DNA from: Hyalella azteca
Lineage: Eukaryota; Arthropoda; Malacostraca; Amphipoda; Hyalellidae
Assembly: GCF_000764305.2 (NCBI RefSeq)
Contig: NW_025943780.1
Span: forward strand, 1 to 64,000
Reading direction: 5' to 3'
DNA: 64,000 bases
Shown here: piece after piece, positions 59,401 through 64,000 of the stretch
How the letters are laid out: every line of letters begins with the position of its first letter
Numbering within the stretch: position 1 is the first letter of the stretch
Notes under the pieces: model-generated
The model's input: the letters and a program-made list of their open reading frames with translations, nothing else
What the model was told of the DNA's origin: nothing
Database searches by the model: none
Translations under genes and position numbers: made by a program

Positions 59401-62355
59401 TGTCAGAAGACGCCTGAGCATTCGGCTCAGAGTCGTGCAAACTGTCAAATCCATCCATACCCCAAGCTATAAGGAACGAATTTGAAAAAATTTTCTCACT
59501 CTTAATTTTCGATGCCAAAAATAGTGTTTTTTAAACGTTCTCTTGTTGTTTAAAACCGAACGCTTTCATGGACCTACTAGTCACGTATGCCGTGAAATAC
59601 CGTGACCTACTAGTCACGTATGCAACTGAAATCTTCACCTAAGATAGAGGCCGATTAAATTTCACTTCAATTTTAATAAATGCTTCCGACAAAAAGTATT
59701 TACTTTGAGACACCACAACCACACGAACGGTAGGCATTTTATTAATAAATGTATGCAGATGTCACTATAATGGATAAGATAAGGACTAACCTCAACTGAG
59801 GAGCCAGAACTTAGTCGTGACTTGCTAACTATTGTCTAGAAAATTCAATGAAACAATCTGTTGGCAACAATGATCTGCCAGGACACTGCAGCATCAATCG
59901 ACAAGCAACGCCTGACGAAACTCACACTCAGAAAAATCAAAGGGTCATGTGCAAATAGTGACATCCGTTATCTTTTACACGTGGCCCTGAAATGCTTTTT
60001 TTGCTGAGCCCAACAGGGTCAAAATGATGACATCCTTTTTACAGTTGGCCATGAAATGCTTTTTTGCTGAGCCTAACAGGGCCAATATGAGCCATACAAG
60101 TGCAAAAAGAGAATTCACCTATTGGACAATGTCTCGTTTGTTTCTCAGAGTGTAAACTGAATGATTAGTCGGATTATTATCCGACTAATCCTGAAGAAAA
60201 TTCACCATGAATCGCGCAATGCTATTACTGTGTCAAGAGCAATCGTTGAAGTAATTACTCTCTGCGATCAAAAAATATAATAGGAGGGGCTGTTAGCAGG
60301 AATAGAATAATTGTCTTTTAAATTAGGTATATCATGACTGGTAGAAACATCACTAATCCATTAGTTTCCAAAATCTTAGTCATTTTTCGTCGATTGCGAA
60401 GGATTGGCAGACGAGAAAACGAACTCCCACGGCATGCATCAGCAGTGCACTCGAGGCGGTCTTCTTTCTTCCTCTGCCATATATTAATAACATAGGAAAA
60501 GGTTTGTCCAATCTCAAATGGATGTTTACATTCAAAATGTTTAATTTCATAACAAATTGTTTAGATCATCTTCATAATGCTCATAGCGTTTGTATAAGTC
60601 ACATGCATTCCCAGTTCGTTGGTGACTTGTCAGATGGTTAAGGCCGCAACACAATTGGTCTTGACCGCTGTAATTGGTTAAGAACATTGCAAATGGTTTA
60701 CATAGCAAGATGAATGGTCAAGGCCAACGCTAATGATTTATGCGATTGCAAATGGTAAAGTGGTCACGTAAAGTTAAAAATTAAGAAGATCGCAAATAGA
60801 CTAGGCTTTCGCGAGTGATTTGAGCAAATTCAAATAGTTTCTTGATAATGTACTCCGATAATGTAACATGATAAAGTACTCCAAATTATTTTCGCATTAA
60901 TATAATAATGCTAATTCTGTGCAAGCTACAATACTTGAAAAAAGTCCCAACAAGCTTAGTCAGCTTTAAGTCTTGCAATCTCTAGTGGTTTTCGTAACCG
61001 CTGACGAGCGTCGGCGGCCAACGTGCTGTAAATAGGGAAAATCACAACGTCTGACGTGGCCTCTGAAGCAGTATATATACCGCGGCGAGAAGAGAGTAAT
61101 CGGTAACGAACGGCCAGGGAGAGTAATCGTCACCGACGCTTAAAAGCAATCTATTAAATTCCCAGATTAATTAGGCTTTCAATTTACACGTTTGTCATTT
61201 TTTTAATTACCTAAAAAAATTATGCTAGGGCATTTTAATGTCCACCTCCCATAGTAACGTTTTATTTTGTTGTTTTGCAGGACCAGATACCTGGGGCAAG
61301 GCTTTCCCTATTGCCGTTGAGGGCAAGAACCAGTCGCCCATTGACATCCAGCGCTCCAACTGCAAGCCTGACGACTCGCTCAAGCCCGTCACTGTCGATT
61401 ACAGCGCTGTCGAAATCGGGGAAATTACCAACACTGGCAGCTCTTGGAAGGCGCAAGTTACTGGCGGCAAACCTGGCAGTGAGTATTCGCCTAGAATTTG
61501 CATTTTTAAATTCTATCCAGATTTTTAAATTTTTTAAATTTTTAAGTTCTACAACGAAAATTGTATTATGATCGAAAAATACTGTACTTACAATTTTTTA
61601 GGAATTTTAATTCTGCAGAAAAACAAGTCAACCAAAACGAGAGGAATTGCTGAAGTTTGTTTGTTTGTTTGAGAGAATAAAGAATAAGATAACTCCTTAA
61701 AAAAATCACATTGAGTCAAATCGGGAGATTGCGTCGGCCAAGGAAGGCCTCCTCTCAAGGAGGTAAGGCGCATTCCGAATAGGGAATGCTCATTGAGTAT
61801 ATCGATAATGGAACGGACATTAGTCTGCATATTTGCAAAATTGGGGACTTAACTTAAGGGAGTGCGGAACGAGAATCACCCTGTATATATACATCAATGA
61901 AAAATATGCAAATCTAAAGCACCACTTGGTATACGTTTCACATTATTCAGGCTTATATGTCACTCATTTTCATGTTTAAAAACATATTTTCGTTCCATTT
62001 GCATGTCCGTGTTATTTGACTTGATTATGAGTACCAAAATAAGCGAAAACATAAATACGCAACAAGAGTTGTTGCGGTAGCTGGTTCACTGGCAGCTGAT
62101 TCATTGGTAGCTGGTTCACTGGTAGCTGGTTCACTGGTAGCTGATTCACTGGTAGCTGGTTCACTGGTAGCTGGTTCACTGGTAGCTGGTTTACTGGTAG
62201 CTGATTCATTGTGGTTCATGTGGCTGAACGTGTCAGGTCTGACGGGCGGGCCGCTGTCATCCAAGTTCGCGCTGGAGCAGTTCCACGCGCACTGGAGCAC
62301 CACTGAGAAGGTCGGCAGCGAGCACACCATCGACGGCGCCGCTACCGCTGCTGAA
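44414..62355 (+). CDS. Alpha-carbonic anhydrase, cytosolic type (5' part, truncated by window edge)
   Basis: Three coding exons: 44414-44444, 61281-61478 and 62237-62355, 116 residues with all phases matching; the rest lies to the right. The enzyme catalyses CO2 + H2O to bicarbonate and a proton. Visible: MASWGYAKANGPDTWGKAFP and NQSPIDI, the standard start of cytosolic alpha-CAs with no signal peptide; SLTGGPLSSKFALEQFHAHW with zinc ligands H93 and H95 (human CA2 H94/H96); GSEHTIDG (H106); E116 at the exon end, equivalent to CA2 E117. The third zinc ligand would be in the next exon. In alignment with CA2, the proton-shuttle His64 position (NNGHAF) reads NTGSSW, Ser64. Two-residue-scale identity to crustacean cytosolic CA is my impression, not a search. 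Intron 1 is 16.8 kb. Confidence 0.92.
46427..46464 (-). mobile_element. Family A element, internally deleted remnant
   Basis: GAGCGCCTTTTTTCCATAAA plus TGAAAAAATGCGCTAAAA: only the terminal hairpin-like part remains. Confidence 0.55.
46958..47094 (-). mobile_element. Foldback MITE-like element, family A, copy 4
   Basis: Reverse complement of the 3294 type: GAGCGCATTTTCTCACGTCC, a perfect GTCCGTCCGTC/GACGGACGGAC palindrome, TGACGAGCACAATAGCGCC and GAGAAAATGCGCTAAAA. Confidence 0.65.
47661..47806 (-). mobile_element. MITE family B, copy 2
   Basis: GGGCCTATACTTTCAAAA to TTTTGAAAGTATGGCCCC; interior CATCAGCCAATCATTGACGG, reverse of copy 1. Confidence 0.85.
48358..48388. repeat. 10-bp perfect inverted repeat
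   Basis: GAATTGTGCT (48358-48367) and AGCACAATTC (48379-48388), 11-base loop. Confidence 0.7.
50379..50523 (+). mobile_element. MITE family B, copy 3
   Basis: GGGGCCATACTTTCAAAACT to TTTTTTGAAAGTTTAGCCCC, flanked by CCT and AGG. Inside it GTAAGTACTTAC is palindromic. Confidence 0.85.
52953..53096 (-). mobile_element. MITE family B, copy 4
   Basis: GGGGCCATACTTTGAAAA to TTTTGAATGTATGGCCC; interior in the reverse orientation. Confidence 0.85.
54125..54500. repeat. 136-bp tandem triplicate
   Basis: AAACTGACGGGGAAGCAAGG starts at 54125, 54261 and 54397. Each unit includes AATCCAAAACCCG-ATACGT and, in the first two, GGCCTCATTTTTCAAAG. Confidence 0.95.
55075..55340. repeat. T-rich low-complexity tract
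   Basis: Long T runs with interspersed G. The open frames seen across it encode only Phe/Leu/Val-rich low complexity and are not genes. Confidence 0.85.
56140..56920. repeat. Degenerate GGCGCAGGGCTGG / CTGCCTTGCC minisatellites
   Basis: 56148-56470 repeats a GAGAGGAGGCGCAGGGCTGGAG-like ~28-bp motif; 56520-56920 a longer, more worn GCCTGCCTTGC..GGTGAGGG..AACAAAC motif. A 192-codon open frame on the minus strand (56523-57101) crosses the second part and its last third is visibly repetitive. Confidence 0.65.
57816..57942. repeat. 45-bp tandem repeat, three copies
   Basis: AGTACGTGTGATAGTG-GTAAC recurs at 57821, 57866 and 57911. The unit length is a multiple of three, so the frame IRVRVIVCNFITTHR repeats, but no gene context supports coding. 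Confidence 0.9.
58786..58930 (+). mobile_element. MITE family B, copy 5
   Basis: GGGGCCATACTTTCAAAACT to TTTTTTTAGAGTATGGGCCC; interior GTAAGTACTTACGCTCTATT. Confidence 0.85.
60163..60190. repeat. 12-bp perfect inverted repeat
   Basis: GATTAGTCGGAT (60163-60174), TATT loop, ATCCGACTAATC (60179-60190). Confidence 0.85.
61072..61079 (+). promoter_or_regulatory. TATA-like box 200 bp before carbonic anhydrase exon 2
   Basis: TATATATA followed by a GC-rich stretch (CGCGGCGAGAAGAGAG) where transcription could start about 61100-61110. The next ATGs (61222, 61239) do not open the CA frame, so an alternative first exon would have to splice to 61281 or another gene would start here. Confidence 0.3.
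61281..61478 (+). CDS. Carbonic anhydrase exon 2
   Basis: Acceptor TTTTGCAG, donor GTGAGT. Encodes GPDTWGKAFPIAVEGKNQSP to SSWKAQVTGGKPG. Confidence 0.92.
61588..61892 (-). mobile_element. Mariner-like transposon relic in carbonic anhydrase intron 2
   Basis: Minus strand reads GGLPWPTQSPDLTQCDFF, the conserved WPxxSPDLxxCDFF block of mariner/Tc1 transposases, within an 80-codon frame. The + strand ends GAGAATCACCCTGTATA, the inverted counterpart of the end at 28546. Only a few hundred bases remain between the motif and the terminus, so it is internally deleted. Confidence 0.65.
62080..62207. repeat. 15-bp minisatellite next to carbonic anhydrase exon 3
   Basis: About eight copies of TAGCTGGTTCACTGG (variants TAGCTGATTCATTGG), ending 29 bases before the exon. 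Being a multiple of three, it keeps frames open on both strands without being coding. Confidence 0.95.
62237..62355 (+). CDS. Carbonic anhydrase exon 3
   Basis: Acceptor GTGTCAG, donor GTGAGT. Encodes LTGGPLSSKFALEQFHAHWS to GSEHTIDGAATAAE with two of three zinc ligands. Confidence 0.93.
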
Positions 62356-64000
62356 GTGAGTCTACTTAATTAAATTTCTCCACAGTGTTGCTGCCCTGTG
62401 GCAAATTGGTTTATAATCTCAGCAAGACAACGCATTAGAATTAGAAAATTCGAATTTAGAAATTAGAGAATTAGAATTATTTAGAATTAGAGAATTAGAA
62501 AATTCGAATTTAGAATTAGAGAATTAGAGAATTAGATAATCAACAATAGTTGAGTTTCTAATTCTCTTGCTTCACATTGCTCCTAAATTTCTTGTACAAT
62601 ATTTGTCTCTTAAATTCGCCAAACAAGACATGTGTTGATCGTATGTTTGCGCACATTGGATTAGAATTGTCGTGTTGACTTGATAAAATATTTTTCTCTC
62701 GCGATCTACGCTGTTACCTGGGCTTTCCCAACACCCTCACCAACGGGCAAATGGAACTAACTATATTGATTGATCCCACCAGCTCGCCGTCTGTTTAACC
62801 TCCTGTACTTTTTTCTCAACCCATGTTCGCCATCCCATTCTCTTCCATACCCTGTCAGAGAAATTTTATTCGTTTTTCCATACCCTCGGCACTAACCAGC
62901 TGCTGCTGGTTCAATCTGGCAATTTTAATGGACTTTCGCCCGGAGCACTGCAGGCCCTTTGCACAGTAATTTCCTCCTTCGAGTTCATCTGCACTCGGGG
63001 ACAACACTAAAAACCTGCTTACATAACATCTGCTTGCAGTCTCGGCCACCTTAGCGAAATTTGTCCTCTAATAACTGTACAAAGGTTGGACAAACGTAAG
63101 TTTAGGTTCTTAATTTGATGTAATTTTCAGTATACTTTGTGTTCATTACATACTTAATCTCAGTTAAATCCACGTAAATAGGGGAGGTGACTAGGCTTTA
63201 GGGATGGGGGGGGGGCGGGGGTCTAAGTCCCCTAAGATATAGGATCATATTCAAGATAATATAAAAAATTTTTCAATTATCTTTACTTGTATTTAGTCCT
63301 CATTATATTTAATTTGTCGGAATTTTTTGTATAAAAAATTTAAGACATGAGATTACAATACTTTAAAATATTTCTAATGAGCTACTGGCACAAATGAACC
63401 CAAATGGCAATCGTAGCAAGCATATATACACAGTGACAAATATTTTTCTCTGCGAAATCAGAGACTGAATTTTATCAGACTGAGTCAGGAATTAGATTGA
63501 CCTTCACTAAATAGCTGCTCTATAATTGCTGTTCGTAATTTATCCATAGTTTCATTTTCATTTATGAAACTATACTTTAGAAAATATTCAATTTGAAATT
63601 TATTATATTTATATAACTATTGAATATATTCTAATTTTCATCCCATGAAATTTTTACACTGAAGAGACGATGGGAAATATCTTGGACGTTCTATGCGTGT
63701 CTCCATATTAAGCGTTTACTATATATAACTTTTACTATATATATAACTTTTTTTATATATATAACCTTCTTAACGCATATCTTTACTGCGTTCCCTTGAT
63801 CACTGGAGCGCAGATTAGCATGCTTTGAGCCTTGACCTTTATCCCCTCTTTGATCGTTATGAGTAAGTGATCTTTAAATCGTGCACCTGTGAAAGACTTT
63901 CCAAGCAATTTGACATTTCTGCTGATTTTTCCAATATCGGATATGCGCATGGGTGAGAAACAATCACGTCCACGAATAAATTATTTCATTTAACCCCGAT
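62356..64000 (+). other. Carbonic anhydrase intron 3 (to window edge)
   Basis: No following exon (expected LHLVHWN-like) is present. Holds GAATTAGA repeats (62432-62545), a G-run (63206-63222) and a TATATATAACTTT repeat (63715-63770). Confidence 0.6.

Larger units (their letters stand above)
44445..61280 (+). other. Carbonic anhydrase intron 1
   Basis: 16.8 kb with no exon in frame. Contains four family-B MITEs, a family-A foldback element and its deleted relative, a ~560-575 bp tandem duplication (46262-47388), a 136-bp triplicate, T-rich DNA (55075-55340), degenerate minisatellites (56140-56920), a 45-bp repeat (57816-57942), hairpins at 48358 and 60163, and a TATA-like box at 61072. Confidence 0.6.

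Noticed and set aside
62012..62330. Minus-strand frames of NQLPV or SEPAT repeats
   Set aside because: 15-bp minisatellite overlapping a carbonic anhydrase exon on the other strand.

Overview
The window is eukaryotic nuclear DNA, AT-rich, with long repeat-filled introns, short GC-richer exons bounded by GT/AG sites, many minisatellites and several families of small foldback transposons. The gene content (a RASL11-type small GTPase, a furin-cleavable ZP-domain membrane protein, a cytosolic alpha-carbonic anhydrase) and mariner relics point to an arthropod. The carbonic anhydrase start resembles crustacean enzymes, so a malacostracan such as an amphipod is my guess, not a demonstrated assignment. 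A Nextera-type junction adapter at 37576-37608 and three isolated Ns (10824, 39909, 42343) show that this is a short-read, mate-pair draft assembly, so some local duplications may be artefacts.

Layout, all four genes on the + strand. (1) 977-3782: last two coding exons of a gene I do not recognise, whose start lies left of the window or was not found. (2) 11251-16890: five coding exons of a 241-residue RASL11/RERG-like Ras-family GTPase lacking the Gly-Gln pair of switch II. (3) 19487-27671: TATA-like box and twelve coding exons of a 544-residue type I membrane ZP-domain protein with signal peptide, eight ZP cysteines, furin site, Pro/Gln/Thr-rich stalk, transmembrane helix and short tail. 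(4) 44414 to beyond the right edge: first three coding exons of an alpha-carbonic anhydrase, with a 16.8-kb first intron. The 27.7-44.2 kb stretch has no gene I can support. It holds mariner debris, foldback elements, a 1.2-1.6 kb duplicated unit with glycine-rich coding fragments on the minus strand, and the adapter.

The genes do not form one pathway. The ZP protein would act in apical matrix or cuticle, and carbonic anhydrase serves pH, ion and carbonate chemistry, but neighbouring position in a genome of this type says little about shared function.

The most interesting non-genic signals are: (a) a dispersed ~215-bp element with ~20-bp target duplications whose minus strand carries a hammerhead-ribozyme-like core (7600-7760 and 36170-36382); (b) a 145-bp MITE family with GGGGCCATAC termini, five copies, four of them inside carbonic anhydrase intron 1; (c) a second foldback family with AGCGCATTTTCTC arms; (d) repeated occurrence of tandem duplications exactly at splice acceptors, leaving upstream decoy 3' splice sites in both the GTPase and the ZP gene, plus a decoy duplicate of a whole ZP exon start.
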